Source: Isochrysis galbana (taxonomy: Eukaryota > Haptophyta > Isochrysidales > Isochrysidaceae). From it: a stretch of 25,000 nt of DNA. The notes under the pieces were generated by a model. It was not told where the DNA came from. It saw nothing but the letters and a program-made list of their open reading frames with translations, and did no database searches. This document shows positions 16,457-25,000 of the stretch, in pieces (position 1 is the stretch's first letter; every line of letters begins with the position of its first letter). The DNA lies in assembly GCA_018136815.1 (NCBI GenBank), contig JADDIW010000064.1, forward strand, positions 1-25,000, in the 5' to 3' direction. A program made the position numbers and the translations under genes.

Positions 16457-17708
16457 AGAGTAGTAGAGAGCAGTTGACGACGCCCGTTCGAGACGAACAC
16501 GAGCGGGGGACATCTGTTGTTCCCCTTGCGACGCGCAAAGACTACGACCCTGAGGATATAGACAACAGCATAGCGCCGGCTCATTGTTCCGGCCTTGATT
16601 GGTAGAACTCATCGAAATCGAGCCGAAACGTACTAGTAGTACTTACTTAGGCAGAAGAAGTCGATGCAGCAAAACGAAGGGCAATCCAAAAGTACAATGT
16701 AAGCCCCGTCGTGGATCTTCCCCATTAGTGGCCGCCCTGCACTGACTCCCCCATGCCGTCCTGCAATATCCCATCCCTAGCCCTAGCCTTAGCACTCGAT
16801 ACAGCAAAACGAACGAAGGGCCGTCCGTCTTCGTCTTCCTATTCGTCTTCTTCTTCCTTCCACCGGCCATCTCATGCGTTCTTCATCGGCGCTCGAAGGT
16901 TCTTTATTCATAAGTACAATCCCGGGCCGAGGTCGTGGAAATTTCATGAATAAGGCGATAAAGCTCGCAACCGGTTGCCAGCTAGCCGCATCCACTCACT
17001 GCGTTGCGCGGCCAACCAAGCAAGAAGCAAGTGCGAACAACGGGCGTTGGGCCTTCCATCATGTTTGTGCGCTTGCCGTTTGTTTGTCCTTACACGTGAA
17101 AGGCTTTAGGTGAATGAACGCCAACCACAAAGTCCGGGATTGCTAAATACCCGAGTTTTCCCACCGTCTATCACTATCACGACGGCGGATGCGGATGCCT
17201 CATATCTCCGCGTCATATCTCCGCGGTAGTGCGGATAAAGGTAAAGGTACCTAACTTTTGTATTGTAGGACCAGTCCTACAATTTAGGATGGACCTCAAT
17301 ACTTAACCCTTGTGTATGCCTAATCCACCAGGTGGACGATGAAGCCATTTATAGTGCATATGGCTATATTGGGACCCCCGAGGTGCCTAAGCCTATAGAG
17401 GGCACTAGGGGCCCTAGGGGCCTTGGGGCACCCATATGCCATAAGCCCCACCCCGCGGGCCAGGTCAAAAAGCTCCACTCATAAATTCGTCAACTATACG
17501 TGTTCAGGCACAGTGCCGCTCTCGCTCTTTGTTGTCTCTTCTGGGCTCGACCTTCACGGGTTGCACGTGACAAGTGAAGCCCCAAGGCGACATACCCCGA
17601 TAGAGTAAAGATTCGCCGATAGAGCTAGATCTAGATGAGAATATAGGAATAGGAATCGGAAGCTTTTCTCCTTTTATACTTGAAAGGCGCCCGCCGAGTG
17701 CGCGGAGG
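16457..17708. other. Intergenic region without a gene
   Basis: I see no gene. It contains two similar segments (GATGCAGCAAAACGAAGGGC near 16662 and a GATACAGCAAAACGAACGAA segment near 16798), a TCTTC-rich tract near 16828-16862, a 22-base hairpin at 17262-17283 and a GGGGCCCTAGGGGCC-type patch near 17405-17430. A TTTTATACTT about 35 bases before the ATG at 17709 could be the promoter box of the next gene. Confidence 0.5.
17262..17283. repeat. 22-base perfect inverted repeat
   Basis: Arms ATTGTAGGAC and GTCCTACAAT are separated by CA. No gene is adjacent, so a role is not evident. Confidence 0.85.
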
Positions 17709-18044
17709 ATGCCGCCCTCAGCGGCAGCTCGCGCTACGACGGCCTACCTCGATGGGCACAAGATCGAGGATACGCTGAACCAGCTGGTGATCCTTATGGC
17801 CCTCGAGCGGCCAGATTGCCCTTGGACCTTCCTCACCTCGCGGTTGGACGCGCTGGCTGACGCTGGCGGCCAGCAGATCGCCACTGGACGCGCGAAAGCC
17901 CACACGCTGCCGCCACACATGTACAACTGCAGGCTCGAAGAGGCGGAAGCCCACTCTGAGCTGACCCAGCAGTTGCTGCAGAGATGGAAGTGGGTTCGCT
18001 CGATGACCGGCACAGACTCGAGCGAGGGTAAATCTCCAGGCTGA
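17709..18044 (+). CDS. Small RIIa/DPY30-type dimerisation domain protein
   Basis: This protein has 111 residues. Residues 11-49 (TAYLDGHKIEDTLNQLVILM, then ERPDCPWTFLTSRLDAL) match the helix-turn-helix of the regulatory subunit of cAMP-dependent kinase: a YL..HKI start, a hydrophobic first helix, a short K/RP.DP-type turn and a second helix with FL...L. Such domains dimerise and dock onto amphipathic helices of anchoring proteins. Many small ones are ciliary (radial spoke, ROPN1-like) or sit on adenylate kinases. No cyclic-nucleotide domain follows. A possible donor (GAGG|GTAAAT) occurs near the end, and the frame ADVSYAEGWVESRTDAKM further on (about 18092-18170) looks coding-like, so a second exon cannot be excluded, though the phases do not match simply. 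TATA-like TTTTATAC lies 35 bases before the ATG. Confidence 0.6.
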   Translation: MPPSAAARATTAYLDGHKIEDTLNQLVILMALERPDCPWTFLTSRLDALADAGGQQIATGRAKAHTLPPHMYNCRLEEAEAHSELTQQLLQRWKWVRSMTGTDSSEGKSPG

Positions 18045-18165
18045 GTGGCATGTGGAACAGAATAACGATGCTTCTCTGTTTTCTCGGAGGCCGACGTGTC
18101 ATATGCTGAGGGATGGGTGGAAAGTAGAACGGACGCAAAGATGCTGGAGAGTCGGGCATTGCTTG

Positions 18166-18171
18166 AATAAA
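18166..18171 (+). terminator. Possible polyadenylation signal
   Basis: AATAAA lies about 120 bases after the stop codon of the RIIa-domain gene. Confidence 0.35.
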
Positions 18172-18647
18172 TGAGCTGCATGCGCCTGCTGCTGCTTGAG
18201 CGTCGTGTGCGCAGCATTGTCCTAGAAGCTATCGCTCCCGCTTTCAGCCTCGGCCATTTTAGCGGGAAATTATCAATCACCATATGGCATATGGGGCCAG
18301 ATTGGAATGTTAGGCGCCAAAAGGTATCATAAGCTATCGCCTAACGTCTGACGCCGAGCGAGATTTAGATGTAGACGTAGACGTAGGTACGCCAGCCTTG
18401 GTAGATCGCTCGCATGGGTCAGGAGATATGCGGCCGCGGCCGCCTCGAGTTCGAGTGGCTAACCGCTAGCCTAACGACCAAAAGTTCGAAGGGATCCGGA
18501 TGGGATCGATGAAGCGGAAAGCTCCGACCGCGGAAATCACAAAATACAAATGGCTGAAGCGGCGAGCACGCAACTATACTAGGGGCCCCGCTAGGGGGAG
18601 CACAAGCTATGAAAATTTCTATGAAAACCTCTGTGACAAAATTAGGA

Positions 18648-18803
18648 TTAGGATTCATTGCCGTTGTACACTTCGAGAAGCTCTTGGTCTGCTTCAAGTG
18701 CGGCCTTCCCATACTTCACGAGATAACGGACACGAATGTCGGAGACGGTCGGAGTGAACGCCTTCTTGTTGAAGTGCACTCTCGTCAGCATGGAGAGCTC
18801 AAC
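18648..18803 (-). pseudogene. hAT transposase C-terminal remnant
   Basis: The minus frame reads ELSMLTRVHFNKKAFTPTVS and continues for about 30 more residues to a stop at 18648. LSMLT is the same segment that ends the hAT dimerisation domain at 22003-22330, where it is followed by unrelated sequence. Here it is preceded by unrelated sequence and continues as the helical tail expected of hAT transposases. It is therefore the missing C-terminal piece of that element or of a close relative. There is no catalytic region. Confidence 0.5.
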
Positions 18804-18820
18804 TATCGTTAAAACGATAG
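18803..18820. repeat. 18-base hairpin
   Basis: CTATCGTT and AACGATAG pair around AA. It lies at the break point of the hAT remnant and just before the ATG at 18825. Confidence 0.8.
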
Positions 18821-18824
18821 GGTC

Positions 18825-18941
18825 ATGGAGCGCGCGCCGCCTCCCGCCCTCGCTGCCGCGGCCCTCGCCGCGATGGACGAAGCATTCATGGACACGCCGC
18901 TGTCGCCGAAGCGACCGCGCCAAGACGACCCCCCCAGCCAG
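18825..18941 (+). CDS. Possible first exon (39 codons) interrupted by transposons
   Basis: The ATG at 18825 opens 39 codons rich in alanine and proline and including FMDTPLSPKRPRQDD, which looks like a phosphorylated nuclear-localisation patch. The exon ends at a strong donor, CAG|GTGAGC. The LTR retrotransposon begins 61 bases inside the putative intron. No second exon was recognised beyond it. It could be a gene start or a captured exon within the mobile block. Confidence 0.3.
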
Positions 18942-19002
18942 GTGAGCACAGGAGCCAGCGGGCCGCGCCCGCGCACCACCGAGAACAGAGGGAGCACGAC
19001 CA

Positions 19003-19354
19003 TGTCGGATCCCGAGTATTTCCACAATACTCTAGACGGATCCGATGGCTTGTGTGTCTTTTAACTTTAGGATGGGCATTGTGTTCTTGAGAAGTGATCG
19101 CCGTTTACTTCGAGACTCTTCGTTGTGGCTTCGTTTCGGTTGGCTGCATTCTTCTCCGGACTCGTTTCTTTGATTGTGGCGACTGTTTACGTGAGTTTTC
19201 GGAGTGTCTCTTTGTTGACTGGGCGGTTTTGTGAGTGATGTGTGATCGTGGCTTGTGTCGCCATGTAGCGCGCGCGCTCTCTCTCTCTTTCTCAAGACTG
19301 TGCTCTATGCCCCTTGAGACTTGCCCCACGAACAAGCATTCGCTTGTTTCGACA
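19003..19354. repeat. Left LTR (352 bp)
   Basis: By reading, this is identical base for base to 20617-20968. It contains the hairpin AACAAGC/GCTTGTT near its right end and a (CG/CT)n patch near 19268-19290. Confidence 0.9.
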
Positions 19355-20616
19355 GTTTGAAGACATCCTCCACTCACTTGCACGCCCTCGCCGCGCCTCG
19401 CCGCCCATTGCGCCGCGCACAAGCCCATTCATGTGCATTGCGCGCATGCCCGGCTGCACACCACTCGCTGCCCGACACCACCGGCCTGATGGGGTGAGCT
19501 TGGCTCGTCTCTTTGGCGCCGAGCGCGGTCAACCTGCCTTCCCTCGCCATTCCCCCACCCCTCGCCACGCCTCCGCCTCTCCAAGCCTCCGCTTTCCACC
19601 CTACTCACCATTCTTCCCATCTTCATCTTCTCGCCTGCCCGTTGCCTTTGTCCCACATCTTGCTCCCTTCTTTCTCGGTTCTCGGTGCTTGTTGGCTGAG
19701 CTCTTGCTAGCCTCAAGATTTTAGGCTTTCTTTCTCTTGACTTCTTCCTCCTTGTTGTCCTCATTCTCATCAATCGGTTCGACAAAGATGGTTGTAGACA
19801 AGATGGCTTGATGTGTTGTTTGGTTCTGTGTTCCCGATCCCGACGTGCAGCCGCTTGCGTGTCCGTCCGTTCGCGTTGAGTGGGCTGTTGGGTCTCCCTC
19901 GCTTTCTGCCTTGCCCTTGAGCTTTCTCTCGAGCTTTCTCTCGATCTTGCTCTCGATTGCGCGTTCATTTTCAGCGGCCTTCAGCCTCGGTCCCTTGGTC
20001 AATCCTCCTCCCTCGATTGCGTCATGTTTTGAGCCGTGTTTCTGTTCTTGTTCGTTCTCGATTCGGCTACGGCCACCCTTCATTCTCAGTCCGGCTATGC
20101 GCCACCCAGTTCGGCTATTTGCCTCCAGGTTCCAGGTTCTCGATTCTCGATGATTCTTGTTTCATTCGGCTCTAAATATGATGTATTCAAGGTACTAGGT
20201 TGATCGGGGTCGACGTTTGTTGGTTTCTGTCGATGTTCTCGAGTTCGGGTTCAAGTTCAAGATCAAAGATTTGAGAGAAGACTCGGTTCTTGGTTGATTC
20301 TTTGGATTCCTTGACTCCCTTGTCACGTTGTTTGTTCGGATTGTGAGCTACCGTGCGTTCGGAGTGTGTTCGTGTGCCCGTAACGTTCTCATAAGGGATG
20401 TGCACCCCGAGTGAGACTTGTCTTCAAACCAACAATGTGTTCTTCGTGTTGGTTTAACCCACTGAGTGCGCACACTCTTTGGGGTGAAAGGCAAAAGAGG
20501 GCCTCGTTCACTTGTGTTTGTTTGTGCATGTCAGACTTGCGTGTGCCTCATGGGGACGCCTGTGAGTGTGCTGTACAAGTTTGACTCGCGCGGACGCTCG
20601 ACATTTAGTCGGGGGG

Positions 20617-20968
20617 TGTCGGATCCCGAGTATTTCCACAATACTCTAGACGGATCCGATGGCTTGTGTGTCTTTTAACTTTAGGATGGGCATTGTGTTC
20701 TTGAGAAGTGATCGCCGTTTACTTCGAGACTCTTCGTTGTGGCTTCGTTTCGGTTGGCTGCATTCTTCTCCGGACTCGTTTCTTTGATTGTGGCGACTGT
20801 TTACGTGAGTTTTCGGAGTGTCTCTTTGTTGACTGGGCGGTTTTGTGAGTGATGTGTGATCGTGGCTTGTGTCGCCATGTAGCGCGCGCGCTCTCTCTCT
20901 CTTTCTCAAGACTGTGCTCTATGCCCCTTGAGACTTGCCCCACGAACAAGCATTCGCTTGTTTCGACA
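20617..20968. repeat. Right LTR (352 bp)
   Basis: This is the second copy of the LTR, with TGTCG at the left and CGACA at the right, followed by the target duplication GACCA. Confidence 0.9.
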
Positions 20969-21121
20969 GACCAGCATGCTGGTTGACAGAATGCTGCACA
21001 CACAAACCACAACCCACAGCCGCACCAGACACACCATCCCAGTGGGACGCTCCATCAGGGAAGGCCCCCGGGCCTGGACCCTACACGGCCGCGGTACCGA
21101 ACCTACTTTTATAAGTGGGGG

Positions 21122-21790
21122 TCAATGGGGGCCTCGCGCCCCCCTCTCTCCATCGCGGACACCCCCCGGGGTGGGGTCATGGTAGGCGCGAAGGTACGTG
21201 ACACGAAGGGACTCCGGAATGTGAATGTATAAACGAAGAGGAGCCTCTTCCGCTTCTGAGGAGCGGTGGTAGAGTAGGCCATCGCGAAAGAGGAATCGGG
21301 ATCTCTTTTTCGACGACGAGCCAGAGTCAGAGACTAGATTGGCGGTGATCGAACCGTGAGCTTTCGGAAGGGTCGACTCGAGTTCAGAAAGGATCGAGCT
21401 AGCGAACTCGTCGGTAGAGAGCGCTTGACGCAATTCGTCGGCCTGAGGCACGCCCACATCGAGATACGATGAGGTAATCGACTCCGAAGATTCCGATGCT
21501 TGACGAGCGAGCCTATCGTTTGCTTGTTCGCGGCGAGCGGTGAGGGTGGATGAAGTAACCGCGGCGGCGACTATGTCGTGAATTTCAGAAGAATCGAAAG
21601 AATGGGCGTCACTCTCCTCGAGATGGGGAGAATCGTGATCGGGCTCGAGAGCAACTAAGCGGGATAAGCCGTCGGCGTCCCAGTGAGTGACTCCAGGTTT
21701 GTGCACGACGTCGAATCGATATTCGGCTAGCTTTAGGACCCATCGCATGAGGCGCGAGGCTGGGCTGAGACGTTGATCGAAGGAAGATGC
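21122..21790 (-). pseudogene. Ty3/Gypsy retrotransposon remnant (RNase H to integrase start)
   Basis: The minus frame carries the end of the RNase H domain as found in Ty3/Gypsy polyproteins: RLMRWVLKLAEYRFDVVHKP followed by DADGLSRL. Then comes a spacer, a segment resembling the integrase zinc-binding start (FRDGLLYHR, IPESLRVTYLRAYHD), and a break before the second half of the zinc finger. Upstream the frame meets a TAG near 21790, and no reverse transcriptase is present. It is a truncated remnant unrelated by position to the intact LTR element, although that element ends only 150 bases away. Confidence 0.85.
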
Positions 21791-22002
21791 CTACGAGCTA
21801 GATGCGTAATAGACTCTAAAGAATTGGAAGTAATATCTATATATCTAAGCGCTATGCCTAACCTAACTAAGAGCCAATCAAATAGAAGCGCTGAGGGGCA
21901 GGGGAGAAGGTGGAGGGAGGGGAGATAAGGGCGATGGGAATAGAGCTGGAGAGTCCAGTAGACTGTAGGTGTGTAGCCCTGAATCTTCAGATGTTTTTTT
22001 TT

Positions 22003-22330
22003 TCGTCAGCATGGAGAGCTTGTCAGAGCCAAGATTTGGATCGGCGAGCTTGCCTGCCAACGAAAAGATCTGCTCCACGTTGGCTTCGTGCGGCAGGTGC
22101 GACGCGCACTGCTTGAAGACGATGTAGTGCAATGGAAAGCTCTCCCTCAACTCCCACATCATGTGCATCTCGTTGATGAAGTCATCGTCGTCACGGAACT
22201 TGTTGTGAATCTCGCGCGGCAAGTCCTTCCACCTGCGCACCTCAGCTGTCACCACATCTTCGATGTCGCCACGTGCAACGTGCAAGTGCAACGTCGATTT
22301 ACGAGTTAAGAGTAGATACATTTTTGTCAT
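22003..22330 (-). pseudogene. hAT transposase fragment with dimerisation domain
   Basis: The minus frame starts at an ATG at 22330. Its core, FPLHYIVFKQCASHLPHEAN then VEQIFSLAGKLADP, is the hAT C-terminal dimerisation domain that ends many hAT transposases (the usual form is an SxExxFS(L/T)AG pattern). The upstream catalytic region is missing, replaced by a 10-base tandem repeat and palindromic DNA. After DKLSMLT the frame runs into an A run and low-complexity proline-serine sequence, so the natural C-terminus is missing. It appears at 18648-18803. Confidence 0.8.
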
Positions 22331-22357
22331 GCGGCGTCATGCGGCGTCATGCGGCGT
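22328..22357. repeat. 10-base tandem repeat, three copies
   Basis: CATGCGGCGT is repeated three times without change, directly at the broken 5' end of the hAT fragment. It is followed by TAGTTTG/TAGTTTGT repeats. Confidence 0.9.
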
Positions 22358-22407
22358 CACGTATAGTTTGCTAGTTTGTAGTTTGTAGTTTGTACCTTTG
22401 TACCTAT

Positions 22408-22507
22408 AGTATTCGAATACTACTGTGTATTGTTGAGTACTGCCGACAACGGAGTATTCGTACTGTGAGTACTCCCATAGTGAGGGTACTGTACTCTTGA
22501 GTACAGT
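22408..22507. repeat. Palindrome-dense GTACT/AGTATT patch
   Basis: This patch contains the perfect palindrome AGTATTCGAATACT (22408-22421) and the inverted repeat ACTGTACTC/GAGTACAGT (22488-22496 and 22499-22507), with several GAGTACT or GGAGTATTC motifs between them. It may be the end of a mobile element. Confidence 0.7.
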
Positions 22508-22616
22508 CCAACCATATGGATTGTATTGTACTCGAAGTATTCTAGTGATGCCTTGCCCCACTCCCGCGAATAAAAATATTCCGACTCCTCGATGCACTAA
22601 AATTAATTTTTATTTT

Positions 22617-22735
22617 CAACACGAGGGGACGAGCCGCAAGGCAGGTGGAGAGGGGGTAAAGGGAAGCGGGCGTGGCTTCATGAGAGATGTGCAGGGTCGG
22701 CGCACGCGCGGCGAGAATCTTAAGAAGTTTTTCCT
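22617..22735 (+). repeat. Dispersed repeat, copy 2
   Basis: It shares ordered blocks with 1063-1175 (see that entry) and is flanked on both sides by the same AATTTTTATTTTCA sequence (22605-22619 and 22737-22750). That could be a target or terminal duplication of about 14 bases. Confidence 0.5.
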
Positions 22736-23480
22736 TAATTTTTATTTTCAGCTCCCTCACCTCTAGGAGCCAAAACCCTTCATTTCGAGCTAGGGCATCG
22801 AAAGCGCGTGAGCGTGGCGGCGTGGCGCACTAGGTTTAGTGACGCTAGAGACGAGCTAGAGCTAGTGACTGACGGCCCGCTCCGAGGTGGCGCATCGTGC
22901 CCGATTGCGCAGGGCCCGAGGCGACTTCCCATCGACCCCTATCAACGACAGATCGACAAGCGCACTCCTAGTGCCACGCACGAGGCGAGAATATTAAAAG
23001 GTTTTTTTCTATGTGTAGAACGTAGAATCTAGCCAACATACAAAACAACATCCCCTGTATCCTTACATACATGTCATGCCTGGACCGATACTAGAAGAGC
23101 GTATGATTTGACGAGGAGGAGTGGAAGTTTGGAGAGCACCCACCAACACCAAGAAACAAGAGAAGAACACTCATCGAAATCCTTGGTGCAAGGGCGGAGC
23201 AATGACCGCTCGCTCAAGGTTAGCAAGCATACGGTCGCCACAGAACAAAGGCAACGAAGTGGGCTGCAATCGCGACGTCGATGGATCCTTGAGGCTCCCC
23301 CGGTGATTGAGGCTGTTCTGAGCCCATGATTTTGATTCCAGAAGCCAATTATTTGACTTCTTTACTGGGCTCCCAAAGACAGTCCTAAGCTTTCGACAGG
23401 TCGTCGAACACCATGTTTACAAGGTGCGTATCCGGTGTGCATAAGGGCTTCCTCACCAATTCTGTGTTGCCCTACTACAT

Positions 23481-24580
23481 TCAAGCTGCAAAAATGCCCC
23501 CGGGAATTGAGGGGTTGTTCGAGCTCCATTTGTTATGCCGGGCACGAGTTGCTGGTAGGTAATTCGCAAAGATCCCCCCTTCTTGACTAGGATGATTGGC
23601 ATGTTTCGAAGCCGGCTTGATGGCGAAGATCTCTCCGAACTTCTCCCCAAAAATGCCGCCTTCCACCTGCATAGGAAGCCCGCAGAGAGAAGTAGTCCAA
23701 GTGGACTTTTGCACTGGCACGCGGAGTGCGCTAAGTTGCAAGTGCATGCCAACACGACGCAGTACCCTAACGGCAGCACACCGAGGATTTGTTGGAAAAG
23801 TTGCCGACTGGAACAGATATGGCATTCGAGAACGTATACTTGCTCTCTTGTGTGCGTTTCTCGGGCGAAACATGGGAGTCTGCACGCCATGAGGATTGCG
23901 CGAGAAACTCGTCTGCAAAAGCGCCACCGCTCATGATGCCCCCGGGAAGAGAAGGAAGATTGGATCGATTGCAATGCGCGCCGTTCGGGGGATAGTCTGA
24001 TTTGAGACGTTGAGAGGTGGCAGTCCCAAAGATGTTAGCGTTCAAAACCTCGCCCTCTCCCAAGGCTTCAACGATGTTCGTCACCGCCAGCAGGCCTAAA
24101 GCAGACCAGCAGAAGAAGGAGTCAGCTGACGGTGTCATTCAACGGTCAGCGATCTGTGGGGGACTTACCGGCAGCATCTGGCTTGCATGCATGATACAAC
24201 CGGGAGATTTCCTCCGGTGAGAAGCAGTTGCCTGTCGTCTTGACTAACAGCTGGAATTCTTGCTGCGCCAGCTTGCCGTCTTCATCAGAGTCGAGACGCC
24301 GGGCTGTGGTCATGAGCGTGTACGCCCATCGGCGCGTCCGCGTGCCTCGCTGATTGATCTTCGCCAGCCAACTGTGCGAGGTGGCGGGGCATAAGTCGAG
24401 GCAGAATGGTGATACTGGTGAATAGGCCGCATGCAGGTGGAAAGGACAGACCGTTGCTTGAGCTCCAGCAAGGTGGCCTCGCGAGACGGCGCCGAGATCC
24501 CTGCTAGGTTGGGCATCCCGACGAGTGGGGCCCGGAGCCCGAGACGTGGGGAGAAGTTGCTGCCCAGCCTTGCGTCCATG
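23481..24580 (-). CDS. EF-hand protein with C-terminal GGIF repeats, four exons
   Basis: Proposed exons on the minus strand are 24580-24453, 24371-24169, 24095-23782 and 23666-23481; all phases agree and give 276 residues. Introns are 81, 73 and 115 bases; the middle one (GTAAGT...CTGCTTTAG) is strongest, and the first donor (GTCTGT) is weak, with GTATCA at 24415 as an alternative. Residues 70-81 (DSDEDGKLAQQE) form a canonical EF-hand calcium loop, flanked by TTARRL and FQLLVK helices. A second, degenerate partner may follow around FSPEEISRLYHACKPDAA and LLAVTNIVEAL. The C-terminal half has four related motifs: LPSLPGGIMSGGAFADEF, VEGGIFGEKFGEIF, SQEGGIFANYL and PSIPGGIFAA. Calcium sensing is inferred; the GGIF part matches no family I know. 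The start at 24580 is the first ATG in frame, which is not certain. Confidence 0.6.
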
Positions 24581-24655
24581 GAGGCCAGTGCGGTCGGTCG
24601 GTCGGCAAGAAGTTCGTTACGTTGGGACGCGCGCCCACGATCTAAGTAACCCCTC

Positions 24656-24687
24656 TCCCCCCCCGCCCCCCCCCCCCCCCCCCCCCC
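24656..24687. repeat. Poly-C tract
   Basis: An almost pure C run of about 30 bases is broken by a single G near 24665. Its length is likely to be unreliable in sequencing. Confidence 0.9.
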
Positions 24688-24941
24688 GCCGGGCCCTCCG
24701 ATCCCATCATACACACGCCTATCTTTTATGAAGTTATAATTAGGAGATGATGAGATGCCCGTCAACGAACCAAAATACTAATATACCACCTGATTGTCTA
24801 TTTTCATTACATGGTGAATGTCAAGGGCTAGAGCGCCGAGAGTTTTACGATTTACAAGATCATCAACCAAGAATATTGGGACGGCGACGACTAAAAATTA
24901 CTTACGTGAGTACGAATAGAAAGTGTCGTCGACCCACGTCT

Positions 24942-24942
<1 letters not shown>
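24688..24942. other. AT-richer stretch, nothing recognised
   Basis: Composition falls in GC compared with the preceding region. I see no gene, repeat or regulatory site that I can name. Confidence 0.4.
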
Positions 24943-24985
<43 letters not shown>

Positions 24986-25000
24986 GTGTGTGTGTGTGTG
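24943..25000. repeat. Compound microsatellite (CT)n(GT)n
   Basis: About 20 CT units are followed, after GC, by GT units that run to the end of the window. Confidence 0.95.

Larger units (their letters stand above)
18998..20973. mobile_element. Complete non-autonomous LTR retrotransposon with target duplication
   Basis: Two identical 352-base LTRs (19003-19354 and 20617-20968) start TGTCG and end CGACA, a 5-base terminal inverted repeat. They are flanked by the 5-base direct repeat GACCA (18998-19002 and 20969-20973), the target duplication. The 1,262-base interior has no gag, protease, reverse transcriptase or integrase that I can recognise, so the element is a TRIM/LARD-like passenger. On the minus strand some frames are Lys/Glu/Arg rich, possibly decayed gag. 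A run of six Gs just before the right LTR could be a short polypurine tract, favouring plus orientation. No tRNA primer site was identified. Identical LTRs point to recent insertion. Confidence 0.9.
22331..23480. other. Non-coding stretch with repeats
   Basis: Besides the palindromic patch and the dispersed repeat, I see no gene. Open frames are short and have no recognisable motif. Confidence 0.5.

Noticed and set aside
17744..18283. 179-codon minus-strand frame opposite the RIIa-domain gene
   Set aside because: It is an antisense shadow with no ATG-linked motif, while the plus strand shows a recognisable fold and a good start context.
19429..20083. Arg/Glu/Lys-rich minus-strand frames inside the LTR element as a gag gene
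   Set aside because: The frames are short and low-complexity, lack a zinc knuckle and overlap each other. They are kept only as a remark in the element entry.

Overview
This window looks like nuclear DNA of a unicellular eukaryote, most likely a microalga. Several genes can be completed only by removing GT...AG introns of about 70 to 270 bases. Coding density is low, homopolymers, microsatellites and palindromic repeats are abundant, and there are remnants of three transposon classes. A selenoprotein gene with a candidate eukaryotic SECIS, an ISS1/VAS1-type aminotransferase and an RIIa-domain protein would suit an alga such as a haptophyte. That placement is inference; no rRNA or tRNA gene is visible to settle it.

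Layout. 1-2123: repeat-rich, no gene. 2124-3306 (-): three-exon gene joining a cyclin box to a response-regulator receiver domain, with an uncertain extra 5' exon near 3550-3776. 3778-6513: mostly non-coding. 6514-7314 (-): secreted protein of unknown family. 8057-9277 (+): class I aminotransferase. 9553-9753: frameshifted gene fragment. 10037-10750 (-): reading frame made of a 63-codon repeat. 11044-11892: dense run of stem-loops without a reading frame. 12603-13608 (-): GILT-family thiol reductase in three exons whose first catalytic cysteine is an in-frame TGA, with a SECIS-like fold about 100 bases after the stop. 13609-15094: palindromic MITE-like elements. 15095-16456 (+): FAD monooxygenase, kynurenine 3-monooxygenase-like. 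17709-18044 (+): RIIa-type dimerisation domain protein. 18648-22330: nested transposon zone, with two pieces of a hAT transposase flanking a Ty3/Gypsy remnant and an intact non-autonomous LTR retrotransposon (identical 352-bp LTRs, 5-bp target duplication). 23481-24580 (-): four-exon EF-hand protein with a C-terminal GGIF repeat.

The genes do not form an operon or evident cluster. The aminotransferase and the monooxygenase could both touch aromatic amino acid metabolism, but they lie 6 kb apart and nothing else links them. The most notable items are the candidate UxxC GILT selenoprotein with its SECIS, the cyclin-receiver fusion, and the stem-loop array. Exon joins were chosen by reading phase, splice-site sequence and family similarity recognised by eye; none is backed by transcripts or a database search.
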